This document shows, piece by piece, positions 1 to 8,432 of a stretch of DNA of 64,000 nt. Numbering within the stretch: position 1 is the first letter of the stretch; every line of letters starts with the position of its first letter. A program made the translations under genes and the position numbers. Source of the stretch: Micropruina sp. (GTDB lineage Bacteria; Actinomycetota; Actinomycetes; Propionibacteriales; Propionibacteriaceae); NCBI GenBank assembly GCA_016716635.1, contig JADJVZ010000011.1, positions 682,001 to 746,000 on the forward strand, in the 5' to 3' direction. The notes under the pieces were generated by a model, which saw only the letters and a list, made by a program, of their open reading frames with translations, was not told where the DNA came from and made no database searches.

Positions 1-252
1 AACCGAATGTCGGGGCGTGCTCGCGACAACCGGCTGGTGCACGTCGCGGTGCCGGACGATCCGGCCGCGCGGCCGCGTCCCGGCGATCTCGCCGAGGTGG
101 AGCTCACGTATGCGGCGCCGCACCACCTCAATGCCGACGGCGGGCTGCTGAGCTTGACCCGGACCCGCGGCGGCGACGCCTGGGCGGCTCGGCACGCGCC
201 GGCACCGGAGGGCCCCCGGCCCGTCGGGCTGGGGCTGCCTTCTCGCGCCTGA
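1..252 (+). CDS. miaB: MiaB C-terminus (TRAM domain), partial
   Basis: The frame is open from base 1, so the gene starts outside the window. The visible 83 codons begin NRMSGRARDNRLVHV and contain an AAPHHL stretch. This matches the C-terminal TRAM RNA-binding domain of MiaB, the radical-SAM enzyme that methylthiolates i6A37 in tRNA. The radical-SAM CxxxCxxC part is not in the window. MiaA, which makes the i6A substrate, lies downstream at 721. A perfect 15-bp hairpin follows the stop. Identification rests on the TRAM-like tail plus gene order. Confidence 0.85.
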   Translation, partial: NRMSGRARDNRLVHVAVPDDPAARPRPGDLAEVELTYAAPHHLNADGGLLSLTRTRGGDAWAARHAPAPEGPRPVGLGLPSRA

Positions 253-277
253 GGGCGCCAGCTAAGCGAACATGAGA

Positions 278-311
278 CGAGGGGGTCGGTCCAACCGGAC
301 CGACCCCCTCG
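278..311. terminator. bidirectional terminator hairpin
   Basis: Perfect inverted repeat with arms 278-292 and 297-311 (15 bp, CGAGGGGGTCGG... pairing to its complement) around the loop AACC. It lies between the convergent ends of miaB and the small minus-strand gene at 335-598, so it probably ends transcription from both sides. Confidence 0.8.
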
Positions 312-334
312 CGTTGAAGATAGATCTTCTCTCG

Positions 335-598
335 TCAGATCGACGGATCCTCAGAAAGTGGGGCGTCGGCCACAGCGGATGCCACGTCGGAGGCAGGAGC
401 CACAGCGGTCTCGTCAGCCGCAGGGGCATCGGACGCCGAAGCGACCTGACCCTCGAGGAACGACTGCACCTGATCGACTTGGTCCTTGAACTTGCCACCG
501 GTTGCCTGGTCGACAAAATCGCCGGCCTGCTCGATGAAGCCCTTGGCCTCTTGCTCATGACCGGCCAAGGCCGACTTGATCTGATCTTCGATACCCAT
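335..598 (-). CDS. MT0933-like small 'antitoxin' protein
   Basis: 87-residue protein starting MGIEDQIKSALAGHEQEAKG, with TGGKFKDQVDQVQ in the middle and an Ala/Asp/Glu-rich tail. The pattern of amphipathic helices with D-x-A-T-G-G-K resembles the actinobacterial MT0933/Rv0909-type family, which databases label antitoxin. No toxin gene is next to it, so the toxin-antitoxin role is only a family label here. A strong ribosome site (GGGAGG) precedes ATG 598. It is divergent from miaA and convergent with miaB. A general stress or structural role is equally possible. Confidence 0.7.
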   Translation of the reverse strand: MGIEDQIKSALAGHEQEAKGFIEQAGDFVDQATGGKFKDQVDQVQSFLEGQVASASDAPAADETAVAPASDVASAVADAPLSEDPSI

Positions 599-708
599 GG
601 CACCTCCCTTCCCTTCGTGGCCGCGCTTCTCGCGGTCCCCCTACTTTGTACCTCACCCCGCAAGGGAGCGCCATCTGCCCGCGGGGCCTGCCCTCGGCCC
701 GCGGTTGG

Positions 709-714
709 CACAAT
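709..714 (+). promoter_or_regulatory. -10 box (CACAAT) of a likely leaderless miaA
   Basis: CACAAT lies six bases before ATG 721, with no Shine-Dalgarno sequence between. The 12-mer TGGCACAATGGG around it recurs upstream of the primary sigma factor gene (about 42395-42406). Confidence 0.5.
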
Positions 715-720
715 GGGGGC

Positions 721-1644
721 ATGCACCCCGTCCTCGTCCTGAACGGACCCACGGCCAGCGGCAAATCCGCCCTGGCCGTTGAGGTCGCGCTCGAGCTTAA
801 AGAGCGGGGGATCGCGGCCGAGATCATCAACGCCGACGCCATGCTCGTCTACCGCGGCATGGACATCGGGACCGCCAAACCCACGATGGACGAGCGCCAG
901 GGCGTTCCCCATCATCTGCTCGACTTCCTTGAGGTGACCCAGACGGCGACCGTGGCCGAATTTCAGTCCCTGGCCCGGTCCGCGATCCAGGAGCTTCGCG
1001 CCCGCGACGTCGTCCCCGTCGTGGTCGGCGGCTCGGCGCTGTACGTCCACGCCATCTTGGACGCGTTCGAGTTCCCGGCCACGGACGAGCGTGTTCGCAC
1101 CCGGCTGGAGGCCGAGCTCGCGGAGATCGGACCCGACGCGATGCACTCGCGCTTGGCTGCGCTCGCCCCCGACACCGCGGCGGGCATCTTGCCCGGCAAC
1201 GCGCGTCGGACCGTCCGGGCGCTGGAAGTGATCGAACTAACGGGCTCGTATTCGTCCCAGCTGCCGCAGTGGTCCTACGCGGTCGACAACGTCCGGCAGT
1301 TCGGACTGGAGCTCGAGCGTCCGATCTTGGACGCCCGCATCGCGACCCGGGTGGATGCGATGTGGGAGGCGGGACTCGTGGCCGAGGTACGGCGCCTTGA
1401 GGCTCGCGGCCTGCGGCAGGGCGTGACCGCCTGGCGGGCGTTGGGGTACCGCCAGATCCTGTCGTTCTTGGACGGGGAGATCACCGAGGCGGAGGCCCGC
1501 GAGAAGACGGTGTTCGGCACGCGCCGCTTCGCGCGCAAGCAACTGAGTTGGTTCCGCCGCGACCCTCGCGTCGAGTGGCTGGCCGCCGGCGATCTGGGCA
1601 ACGCCGCCCGCATCGGTTTGGCCGCCGTGCCCGGGCGGAGTTGA
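721..1644 (+). CDS. miaA: tRNA dimethylallyltransferase MiaA
   Basis: Transfers dimethylallyl from DMAPP to N6 of A37 in tRNAs reading U-initial codons; cytoplasmic. The protein (307 aa) opens MHPVLVLNGPTASGKS, whose P-loop GPTASGKS is the family signature. INADAMLVYRGMDIGTAKP follows, close to the usual DSxQxYRxxxIGTAKP motif. Length is normal. I chose ATG 721 over the upstream ATG 646 because the family begins right before the P-loop and because a -10-like CACAAT lies six bases upstream. The next gene starts immediately after the stop, so miaA-dapF-hflX-DUF952 look co-transcribed. Confidence 0.96.
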   Translation: MHPVLVLNGPTASGKSALAVEVALELKERGIAAEIINADAMLVYRGMDIGTAKPTMDERQGVPHHLLDFLEVTQTATVAEFQSLARSAIQELRARDVVPVVVGGSALYVHAILDAFEFPATDERVRTRLEAELAEIGPDAMHSRLAALAPDTAAGILPGNARRTVRALEVIELTGSYSSQLPQWSYAVDNVRQFGLELERPILDARIATRVDAMWEAGLVAEVRRLEARGLRQGVTAWRALGYRQILSFLDGEITEAEAREKTVFGTRRFARKQLSWFRRDPRVEWLAAGDLGNAARIGLAAVPGRS

Positions 1645-2472
1645 ATGTCCCGCATGTGGTCATTTGCGAAGGGACATGGGACGAAGAACGATTTCGTCCT
1701 GCTCACCGACCCTGACGACACGCTGGCGCCGACCGACGATCAGGTGCGGTTCCTGTGCGATCGCCGCGCCGGCATCGGCGGCGACGGCATGCTGCGGGCC
1801 GTCCGCGCCCGCCACATCGACACCTGGACCGGTGATCCCGACCTGTGGTTCATGGATTACCGCAACGCCGATGGGTCCCTGGCCGAGATGTGCGGCAACG
1901 GGCTGCGCGTGTTCGTCCGCTACCTGGTGGAAGAGGGGTTGGCGTCCGGTGAGGAGATCACCGTCGGCACCCGGGCGGGGTTGCGCATCGGCACGCTGCT
2001 GCCCGATGGGCGGGTGCGCGTGACCATGGGCCGCGCCCAGATCGGCGTGGATCCGGTCACCGTCCACGTGGGCGAGCAGACCTGGCCGGCCATCGCCGTC
2101 AACGTCGGCAATCCGCACGCCGTGAGCCTGCTGCCCGCCCATGACCGCCTCGAGGACCTCGATCTGTGCGTGCAGCCCACGTGGGAGCCCGCGGACGCAT
2201 TCCCGGCCGGGGTGAACCTCGAGTTCGTCCGCGTGCTCGGTCCCGACCACCTCGCGATGCGCGTCCACGAACGCGGGGTGGGGGAGACTCTCTCCTGCGG
2301 CACCGGCATCGTGGCGAGCGCGGCGGCGTTGGCGTTCGTCCAGGGGCGCGCCAACGGTGAGTTCACCGTGGACGTCCGCGGCGGCACGACCACCGTCGAG
2401 CTGGCCGACAACCAGGCGTGGCTGACCGGCCCCGCCGAGATCGTCGCACGCGGCGAAGTAAGGCTTCCATGA
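1645..2472 (+). CDS. dapF: diaminopimelate epimerase DapF
   Basis: Interconverts LL- and meso-diaminopimelate for lysine and peptidoglycan synthesis. The 275-aa protein has the two catalytic cysteines in standard motifs: C83 in EMCGNGLRVF and C218 in GETLSCGTG. N-terminal FAKGHGTKNDFV and RRAGIGGDGM also match the family. ATG 1645 follows the miaA stop with no gap; ATG 1654 (MWSFAKG) is an alternative start. It overlaps hflX by four bases (ATGA), indicating translational coupling. Confidence 0.96.
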   Translation: MSRMWSFAKGHGTKNDFVLLTDPDDTLAPTDDQVRFLCDRRAGIGGDGMLRAVRARHIDTWTGDPDLWFMDYRNADGSLAEMCGNGLRVFVRYLVEEGLASGEEITVGTRAGLRIGTLLPDGRVRVTMGRAQIGVDPVTVHVGEQTWPAIAVNVGNPHAVSLLPAHDRLEDLDLCVQPTWEPADAFPAGVNLEFVRVLGPDHLAMRVHERGVGETLSCGTGIVASAAALAFVQGRANGEFTVDVRGGTTTVELADNQAWLTGPAEIVARGEVRLP

Positions 2473-3890
2473 CCGATTTTCACGATGACGAGTTCGAGAG
2501 CGAGTTCGAGGGCGGGGAGGCGTCCTTCGACGGGGATCAGCTGGAACTGGCTGAACGCCACGCCCTCCGGCGCGTCGCGGGCATGTCGACCCAGCTCACC
2601 GACATCAGCGAAGTCGAATACCGCGAGCTCCAACTGGAGCGCGTGGTGCTCGTCAGCGTGTGGACGTCCGGCACCGAGGCCGACGCCGAGAACGCCATGG
2701 CGGAGCTGAAGCTGCTAGCGGAGACCGCGGGCTCCGAGGTGCTGGAAGCGCTGGTGCAGCGTCGGCAGCGTCCAGACCCGGCGACCTTCATCGGCAGTGG
2801 CAAGGTCGAAGAGCTGCGGACGATCGTCCAGGCGACCGCGGCCGACACCGTGATCTGCGACGGCGAGCTGGAGCCAGCGCAGCTGCGCAACCTGGAAGAC
2901 AGGGTGTTGGTCAAGGTGATCGACCGTACCGGGCTGATCCTCGACATCTTCGCCCAGCACGCCAAGAGCGTGGAGGGTAAGGCCCAGGTCGAAATGGCCC
3001 AGCTGCAGTACCTACGCCAGCGCCTGCGCGGCTGGGGCGGTAACCTGTCGCGCCAGACCGGCGGACGGGCGGCAGCGGGCGTCGGCATCGGCGGACGTGG
3101 CCCCGGCGAAACCAAGATCGAGACCGATCGCCGTCGGATCAAGACCCGGATCGCCATCTTGCGGCGCAAGCTCCGCGAGATGGACGCCGTCCGCACCACT
3201 AAGCGGCAGGAGCGGGCGCGCCACCAGGTGCCGTCTGTGGCCATCGTGGGCTATACCAACGCCGGAAAGTCGTCCCTGCTGAACCGCCTGACCGGCGCTG
3301 GGGTGCTCGTCGAGAACGCGCTCTTCGCGACCCTGGATCCGACCACGCGCCGCAGCCAGACCGACGACGGGCGGGTGTTCACCCTCACCGACACCGTCGG
3401 ATTCGTCCGGCACCTGCCGCACGATCTGGTGGAGGCGTTCCGCTCGACGCTGGAAGAGTCGGTGATGGCCGACCTGTTGGTGCATGTAGTGGACGCCTCC
3501 GATCCCGACCCGTTCGGGCAGATCAAGGCCGTCCGCACGGTGCTCTCCGAGATCGGGGCCGGCGAGGTGCCCGAGCAGCTCGTCATGAACAAGATCGACG
3601 TGGCTAGCGACGAGGCCATCTCGATGCTCCGCGCCCGGCATCCAGACGCGGTGTTCATCTCCGCGCGCACCGGCGAGGGCCTCGACGTTCTTCGCGCCCG
3701 CCTCGAGGAGCGCCTACCGCGCCCCCAGATCGAGGTCCGCGCGCTCGTGCCGTACCAACGCGGCGACCTGCTCGACAAGATCCATCACGAGGGTGAGTTC
3801 GTGTCGCAGGAGCACACGGAGAGCGGGACGCTCGTCCACGCGCGGGTGAACCCCGGGCTGGCCGGTGAACTGGCGGAGTTCTCCCAGTGA
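2469..3890 (+). CDS. hflX: ribosome-associated GTPase HflX
   Basis: HflX splits stalled ribosomes under stress. The 473-aa protein has an acidic N-terminal extension (DDEFESEFEGGE), the HflX domain with GNLSRQTGGRAAAGVGIGG and GPGETKIETDRR, then a GTPase domain with G1 GYTNAGKSSLLN, G3 DTVGFV, and NKID as the G4 motif. ATG 2469 overlaps the dapF stop as ATGA, which supports this start over an upstream in-frame ATG inside dapF. The downstream GTG overlaps the hflX stop by four bases in the same way. Confidence 0.95.
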   Translation: MTDFHDDEFESEFEGGEASFDGDQLELAERHALRRVAGMSTQLTDISEVEYRELQLERVVLVSVWTSGTEADAENAMAELKLLAETAGSEVLEALVQRRQRPDPATFIGSGKVEELRTIVQATAADTVICDGELEPAQLRNLEDRVLVKVIDRTGLILDIFAQHAKSVEGKAQVEMAQLQYLRQRLRGWGGNLSRQTGGRAAAGVGIGGRGPGETKIETDRRRIKTRIAILRRKLREMDAVRTTKRQERARHQVPSVAIVGYTNAGKSSLLNRLTGAGVLVENALFATLDPTTRRSQTDDGRVFTLTDTVGFVRHLPHDLVEAFRSTLEESVMADLLVHVVDASDPDPFGQIKAVRTVLSEIGAGEVPEQLVMNKIDVASDEAISMLRARHPDAVFISARTGEGLDVLRARLEERLPRPQIEVRALVPYQRGDLLDKIHHEGEFVSQEHTESGTLVHARVNPGLAGELAEFSQ

Positions 3891-4273
3891 CGGACTCGCC
3901 GATATTCCCGCTCTGGCACCTGGCGCATGCGTCCGATTGGGCCGCCGCCCAGGACGTCGGCCGCTACGAGTTCAGCACCCGCGGTCGGACGCTCGCCGAG
4001 GAAGGCTTCATCCACTGCTCCTACCCGCACCAGGTGGGTGCCGTGGCCCGGACGTTCTACGCCGATGACCCCGAAGAGTTGCTCGTGCTGGAGGTCGACC
4101 GCGAGGTCTTGGCGCTCATGGGCATCGAGGTCCGCGTCGAGCCGGTGGGCGATCAGCACTACCCGCACATCTACGGACCGATCCCGGTCGCTGCCGTCTC
4201 CACCATTCGCGCTGCGGCCTTCGACGAGGGTCGCGGCTTCGTCCTGGGCACCCCCGAGCCCGCCGACGGCTGA
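3887..4273 (+). CDS. DUF952 family protein
   Basis: 128-residue protein with the DUF952 pattern: LWHLAHASDWAAAQ, then RTLAEEGFIHCSYPHQV, then YPHIYGPIP. The family has no firmly assigned reaction; its fold is related to ADP-ribosyltransferase-like proteins. GTG 3887 overlaps the hflX TGA (GTGA), so it is probably the last gene of the miaA operon. After it come about 100 bases without a gene. Confidence 0.8.
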   Translation: MTDSPIFPLWHLAHASDWAAAQDVGRYEFSTRGRTLAEEGFIHCSYPHQVGAVARTFYADDPEELLVLEVDREVLALMGIEVRVEPVGDQHYPHIYGPIPVAAVSTIRAAAFDEGRGFVLGTPEPADG

Positions 4274-4377
4274 CTGCCTTGCAGGTATGGTCGGGGCCAC
4301 AGGCACCTAGCGGTGGTGCGCCAAGTTGGCCCGCAAGGATGCGGCTAAGTCGTATGACACAAGAAGGTTGAATACTT

Positions 4378-5262
4378 GTGCGGAGATTTGTGAGAACGAT
4401 CCTCAAGATCGTTGGAGTCCTCCTCGCGTTCGTCGCAGTTCTAGCGTCATATCTCGCCATCACATTCTTCAACGACCAGAAGATTCAGGTTGAAGATCAA
4501 AAGTTGATGGTGAAGTCAGACGAAGAGTTGATTGGCGAGCACCTGTACATTGATCGGGGTGGGGAGGAACCCATCGATGTCAACTTTTATGCCAGGACAA
4601 CGAGCGAGAAGCTGCCGTTAGTAATCAACATTCATGGTGGGGCATTCATTGCAGGGGACGCCGATACCCTCGACACTCAAAGCGACAGAATCTCGAAAAA
4701 CTGGAACGTGAATGTCGCGACCGTGAACTATAAGCTGAACTGGGACAGGTATGACAAGCCGTACGCGGTGACCGAGATCGCTGACACTGTCGGGTATTTC
4801 GTCGCCCGAAGCGATCAGTACCACGTCGACCCCGAGAGGATCTTCCTCCTGGGCTACTCCGCCGGCGGCTACTATGCAATGGCGGCGACCGCTGAACTTG
4901 CCAAAGACAATATCTTGGTCGCGGGGCAAGTGCTCTGCTACGCCTTCCTTGGCGGGATGGTTGACACCTACAATTCGCTTGATGCTTCCGTCAAGAAGCG
5001 AATTCCTCCCGCCCTCTTCGTCTTGGCTGGCGATGAGCCTATCGGTAAGGGCTCTCTCGGGTACGAAGAAGTTCTAAGGGCGAGTGGCATCCACACGGAC
5101 GTGAAGGTCTATGGCGGCGTCTTGCACGGCTTCATCGAGGAGAACAATCCTGAGTATGCACAGCTACATGAAAAGAACCGGAGCAGCAAATCTCCAGAAG
5201 CAGAAATAGTCGCGAGGGATGCTGAGGCCTATATCAAAGCCTGGATCTACGCCAAGCGGTAA
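4378..5262 (+). CDS. membrane-anchored alpha/beta hydrolase (HSL-like esterase)
   Basis: 294 aa. Residues 8-31 form one hydrophobic segment (signal anchor), so the catalytic part probably lies outside the membrane. Oxyanion motif HGGAF is at 86-90 and the nucleophile elbow GYSAGG has S161; D219 (LAGDE) and H250 (VLHGF) complete a triad, as in hormone-sensitive-lipase/acetyl-esterase families. The start is GTG 4378 with AAGAAGG ten bases upstream. Base composition and codon use are clearly AT-richer than the flanking genes, suggesting recent transfer. The substrate cannot be told from sequence. Confidence 0.8.
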   Translation: MRRFVRTILKIVGVLLAFVAVLASYLAITFFNDQKIQVEDQKLMVKSDEELIGEHLYIDRGGEEPIDVNFYARTTSEKLPLVINIHGGAFIAGDADTLDTQSDRISKNWNVNVATVNYKLNWDRYDKPYAVTEIADTVGYFVARSDQYHVDPERIFLLGYSAGGYYAMAATAELAKDNILVAGQVLCYAFLGGMVDTYNSLDASVKKRIPPALFVLAGDEPIGKGSLGYEEVLRASGIHTDVKVYGGVLHGFIEENNPEYAQLHEKNRSSKSPEAEIVARDAEAYIKAWIYAKR

Positions 5263-5285
5263 TCGGAACTGCCCCCTCTAGTCGA

Positions 5286-5351
5286 CCTTGCTGGCGTTGA
5301 GCGTCTTTGCTGGCTCAATATCGCCAGCAAAGACGCCTAACGCCAGCAAGG
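5286..5351. repeat. nested perfect palindrome
   Basis: Outer arms 5286-5298 and 5339-5351 (CCTTGCTGGCGTT and complement) enclose inner arms 5301-5314 and 5323-5336 (GCGTCTTTGCTGGC and complement), separated by symmetric 2-base bulges and a TCAATATC loop. That gives 27 paired positions. It lies between two plus-strand genes and has no T-run after it. A related copy is at 16772-16839. Confidence 0.85.
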
Positions 5352-5452
5352 TGGGAAATTGGGGTGGGCCTCAACTGTCTGCCCGGTTCCCGACGGCTGT
5401 GTGAAGTCTCCGACGGAGCCGCGAGCTGTCCGGGTCGAGGGCTGCGCGCGGT

Positions 5453-5458
5453 TAGGGT
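5453..5458 (+). promoter_or_regulatory. -10 box of leaderless dinG
   Basis: TAGGGT six bases before GTG 5465; no ribosome-binding sequence fits between. The transcript should begin at or next to the start codon. Confidence 0.65.
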
Positions 5459-5464
5459 AGGACG

Positions 5465-7621
5465 GTGTCTGACGCGAGCATCAAGATCCTGACCGAGGTC
5501 GTTTCGGCTATCGGTGGCGAACCGCGTCCGGGGCAGGTCGAGATGGCTGCAGCGGTCGAGGAGACCCTTGGCGGAGGTCCGCAGTTGCTCGTCCAGGCGG
5601 GCACGGGCACCGGAAAGTCGTTCGGCTACCTTGCTCCCGCGGCAGCGCGGCTCGCCGAGAACGCGGGCGAGCGAATCATCGTGGCGACCGCCACCTTGGC
5701 CCTGCAGGCGCAGTTGGCCAGCAAGGACGTCCCCGCTGTGGTCAAGGCGACGCAGAAGGTCACGGGACGCAAAGTCTCCTGGACACTGCTCAAGGGCCGG
5801 ACGAACTACGCCTGCCTGCACCGCGTCCGTGAAGGCGGGGTCGGCGATCAGGGAACCCTGCTCGGCGGCGACGACTTGGTCTCGGCCTTCAAGCAATCGA
5901 GTGCCAACGCCGCGTCGGTGTTGGGCGCCGAGGTGGTCGCCCTGCGGGAGTGGGCCGAATCCGAAGTGGAGAACAACGGACTCGCCGACAAGGATTTCGC
6001 TCCCACCCACAGCCCGGCCGCGTGGGCGCAGGTGTCGGTGCCGTCCAGGGAGTGCCTCGGCCAAACCTGTAGCTACTTCGCCGAATGCTTCGTGGAGCTC
6101 TCTCGTGAGGTGGCGCGCGGTTCGCAGTTGGTCATCACCAACCACGCCCTGTTGGCCATCAACGCCCTCCACGGCGGCACCGCGCTCCCCGAGCACGGCA
6201 CCGTCATCGTGGACGAGGCGCACGAATTCGCGGCTCGCGTGACGGGGGCCGCCTCGAACGAGCTGAGCCCACAGCTGGTCGAGCGGGTGGCGCGCCGCTG
6301 CCTGGAGTGGTTGGACGACGACCTCGGCCTCGACTTCTTGGACTCCGCCGACAGCCTGCGGGCCGGGTTGGAGACGGCCGAGCTGGCCCGGATCGAGAAC
6401 CCGGAGTCGCCGGTGATCGTGGCCCTCGCGGAAATCCGTGACGTCTCCCGCCGGGTCGTGACGGCTCTGGGGGGCGACGGTGCCGAGCCCGAGCAGCGCC
6501 AAGCCCAGGCCGCCGCGCGGGAGATCTTCGACATAGCCGAGCAGATGGCCAAGGTCGAGCCGTACGACGTGATCTGGGTGTCCGAGCGGGAGCGTTTCGG
6601 GCGCCAGGTCGTCCAGGCGCCCTTGTCGGTCGCGGACTTGGTGCGGGAACGCATCCTGCGCGAGAAGGAGACCGTGCTCACCTCGGCCACGCTGAAGCTC
6701 GGTGGCGACTTCAGCGCCGTGGCCGGCCAGGTGGGTCTGCGGGCCGACGACCGTGCCGAGGGTCCGGGACCGGCGGACGAGGTGCGCTCCGCCGAGGTGG
6801 GGGGCCCGATCCCGTGGCGGGGACTCGATGTCGGGTCACCCTTCGACTACGCCCGCCAGGGCATCTTGTACGTCGCGAAGGATCTGCCCAACCCGGGACG
6901 GGACGGCACCGCGCCGGACACCCTCAAGGAGATCGCAGAGTTGGTGTGGGCGGCCGGTGGTCGGACACTCGGCCTCTTCGCCTCGCAGCGCGCAGCCGAG
7001 GCGGCGGCCATTCATTGCCGCACCGAACTGCCGCACCTCACTATCTTGTGTCAGGGGGAGGCGCAGTTGTCGGACCTGACCAGGCGCTTCGCGGCCGAGC
7101 CCGCGGCGAGCCTGTTCGGCACGTTGTCGCTGTGGCAGGGCATCGACATTCCGGGGGAGACCTGCCAACTGGTCATCATCGACAAGATTCCCTTCCCGCG
7201 CCCAGACGAGCCGCTCTTCCAGGCCCGCCAAAAGGCTGTGGCCGACGCGGGCGGCAATGGCTTCATGCGCATCGCCGCCTCGCACGCGGCGCTGCTGCTG
7301 GCGCAGGGGTCTGGACGGCTGATCCGCCGAAGTGAAGACCGGGGAGTCATCGCCGTGCTGGATCCCCGGCTGGTGACCGCCCGCTACGGCTCGTTCCTGC
7401 GCGCGACAATGCCCGACTTCTGGATGACCACCGATCGGGAGGCCGCCGTGGGTGCCCTTCGGCGGTTGGTCGAGCAACGGGGCCCCTCGAGTAAGGTCGG
7501 CGCTGCGCTGCCCGCCCCCGCTGCCGCGAAGACTCCCGCCACCAAGAAGCGTCAGACGCGGCGCAAGACCGCCACGACCTTGCCCAAGATCGACGCCTCG
7601 TTGCCGTCGATGGGGGAGTAA
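5465..7621 (+). CDS. dinG: DinG/XPD-family ATP-dependent DNA helicase
   Basis: 718-aa superfamily-2 helicase acting 5'-3' on DNA or R-loop structures. Walker A AGTGTGKS is at residues 45-52, and the DEAH box (VIVDEAHEF) is near 249. Cysteines in NYACLHR and ECLGQTCSYFAEC give the four ligands of the XPD-type iron-sulphur cluster. C-terminal motifs are LTSATLKLGG, SLWQGIDIPGE and GSGRLIRR. The tail after about 680 is Ala/Lys/Thr-rich. The start is GTG 5465, set by the -10 box. It converges with lexA and their 3' ends overlap by 70 bases. Confidence 0.92.
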   Translation: MSDASIKILTEVVSAIGGEPRPGQVEMAAAVEETLGGGPQLLVQAGTGTGKSFGYLAPAAARLAENAGERIIVATATLALQAQLASKDVPAVVKATQKVTGRKVSWTLLKGRTNYACLHRVREGGVGDQGTLLGGDDLVSAFKQSSANAASVLGAEVVALREWAESEVENNGLADKDFAPTHSPAAWAQVSVPSRECLGQTCSYFAECFVELSREVARGSQLVITNHALLAINALHGGTALPEHGTVIVDEAHEFAARVTGAASNELSPQLVERVARRCLEWLDDDLGLDFLDSADSLRAGLETAELARIENPESPVIVALAEIRDVSRRVVTALGGDGAEPEQRQAQAAAREIFDIAEQMAKVEPYDVIWVSERERFGRQVVQAPLSVADLVRERILREKETVLTSATLKLGGDFSAVAGQVGLRADDRAEGPGPADEVRSAEVGGPIPWRGLDVGSPFDYARQGILYVAKDLPNPGRDGTAPDTLKEIAELVWAAGGRTLGLFASQRAAEAAAIHCRTELPHLTILCQGEAQLSDLTRRFAAEPAASLFGTLSLWQGIDIPGETCQLVIIDKIPFPRPDEPLFQARQKAVADAGGNGFMRIAASHAALLLAQGSGRLIRRSEDRGVIAVLDPRLVTARYGSFLRATMPDFWMTTDREAAVGALRRLVEQRGPSSKVGAALPAPAAAKTPATKKRQTRRKTATTLPKIDASLPSMGE

Positions 7622-8322
7622 GCCGGGTTGTGCGGCAACAACCACACCTGCCCCGGGGTGCGCTTGAAGGTCTTGACCGTCGCTTCATCGCCCAACAAGG
7701 CGGCCACGATCTCGCCGTTCTCGGCGTTCGGCTGCTGGCGGACCACGACGTAATCACCGTCGCAGATGGCCGCCTCGATCATTGAATCGCCCTTGACCTC
7801 GAGCAAGAACAACGTGCCTTCGCCCACCAACTGCTTGGGGAGCGCGAACACGTCCTCAACCTGCTGCTCGGCCAAGATCGGCCCACCCGCAGCAATCCGT
7901 CCCAGGATCGGCACGTTCACCGACCGCGGCGCGAACTCGTCCTCGTACGGGGCAGCAGGGGCCGGCGTCGGCACCGGCGCCAGCGGACGCATGGAGCGCG
8001 GCAAGCTCACCTCGATGGCGCGCGGGCGATGGGGATCGCGCCGGATGAAGCCCTTCACCTCAAGCACCTTGAGCTGATGGGCCACCGACGACGAGGAGGC
8101 GAGCCCCACGGCATCGCCCACCTCGCGGATGCTCGGCGGGTAACCGCGGTCGTCGACCGCCGCCTTGATGACCTCAAGAATGCGACGTTGGCGCGCGGTG
8201 AGACCCTCGTTGTCGGTCGGCCCTTCGGGCAGTTGCGACACCTTCATATTGAGCTGCCGGGCGATGTCTGCTTTGCGGGGGCGACCACGCTTGGCCGGTT
8301 CGGGGGTGATGTCTCGTGCCAT
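7552..8322 (-). CDS. lexA: SOS repressor LexA (intact copy)
   Basis: 256-aa repressor of the DNA-damage response. The N-terminal winged helix (LTARQRRILEVIK...GYPPSIREVGDAVGL...) covers about 40-105. A Pro/Ala-rich linker leads to the S24 self-cleavage domain: the Ala145-Gly146 scissile bond in GRIAAGGP, S180 in KGDSM and K217 in ATVKTFK. All catalytic residues are present. The start is ATG 8322, supported by TAGCTT seven bases upstream, so translation is probably leaderless. Its 5' two-thirds lie within a tandem duplication whose second copy feeds the chimeric ORF at 8433-9503. Confidence 0.96.
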   Translation of the reverse strand: MARDITPEPAKRGRPRKADIARQLNMKVSQLPEGPTDNEGLTARQRRILEVIKAAVDDRGYPPSIREVGDAVGLASSSSVAHQLKVLEVKGFIRRDPHRPRAIEVSLPRSMRPLAPVPTPAPAAPYEDEFAPRSVNVPILGRIAAGGPILAEQQVEDVFALPKQLVGEGTLFLLEVKGDSMIEAAICDGDYVVVRQQPNAENGEIVAALLGDEATVKTFKRTPGQVWLLPHNPAYSPIDGNEASILGKVVAVLRRV

Positions 8323-8329
8323 GTTCGAA

Positions 8330-8335
8330 AAGCTA
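8330..8335 (-). promoter_or_regulatory. lexA -10 box (leaderless)
   Basis: On the minus strand TAGCTT lies seven bases before ATG 8322, with TTGATT (8353-8358) 17 bases further up as a -35 element. No Shine-Dalgarno sequence is present. Confidence 0.65.
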
Positions 8336-8355
8336 TCGCCGGCCTCCGACAAAAT

Positions 8356-8369
8356 CAAACACATATTCG
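8356..8369 (-). promoter_or_regulatory. LexA operator (SOS box) of lexA
   Basis: Minus strand CGAATATGTGTTTG, two mismatches from the symmetric actinobacterial CGAAC-N4-GTTCG box. It overlaps the -35 element of lexA, fitting autorepression. An identical box lies at 9537-9550 in the duplicated copy. Confidence 0.75.
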
Positions 8370-8372
8370 AAC

Positions 8373-8415
8373 GTGTCGCGTTCCGCGTGCCGACGTGTCG
8401 CGTTCCGCTTGCGGC
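8373..8415. repeat. 22-bp tandem repeat, short allele
   Basis: One complete 22-base unit (GTGTCGCGTTCCGCGTGCCG plus AC) at 8373-8394 and one partial unit at 8395-8415, between the lexA promoter and the chimeric ORF stop. The duplicated region has the same array expanded to four units. Confidence 0.85.
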
Positions 8416-8432
8416 AAACCTCCCTACGAGTG

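Noticed and set aside
335..598. A complete toxin-antitoxin system
   Set aside because: The MT0933-like protein has no adjacent toxin gene; miaB and miaA flank it.
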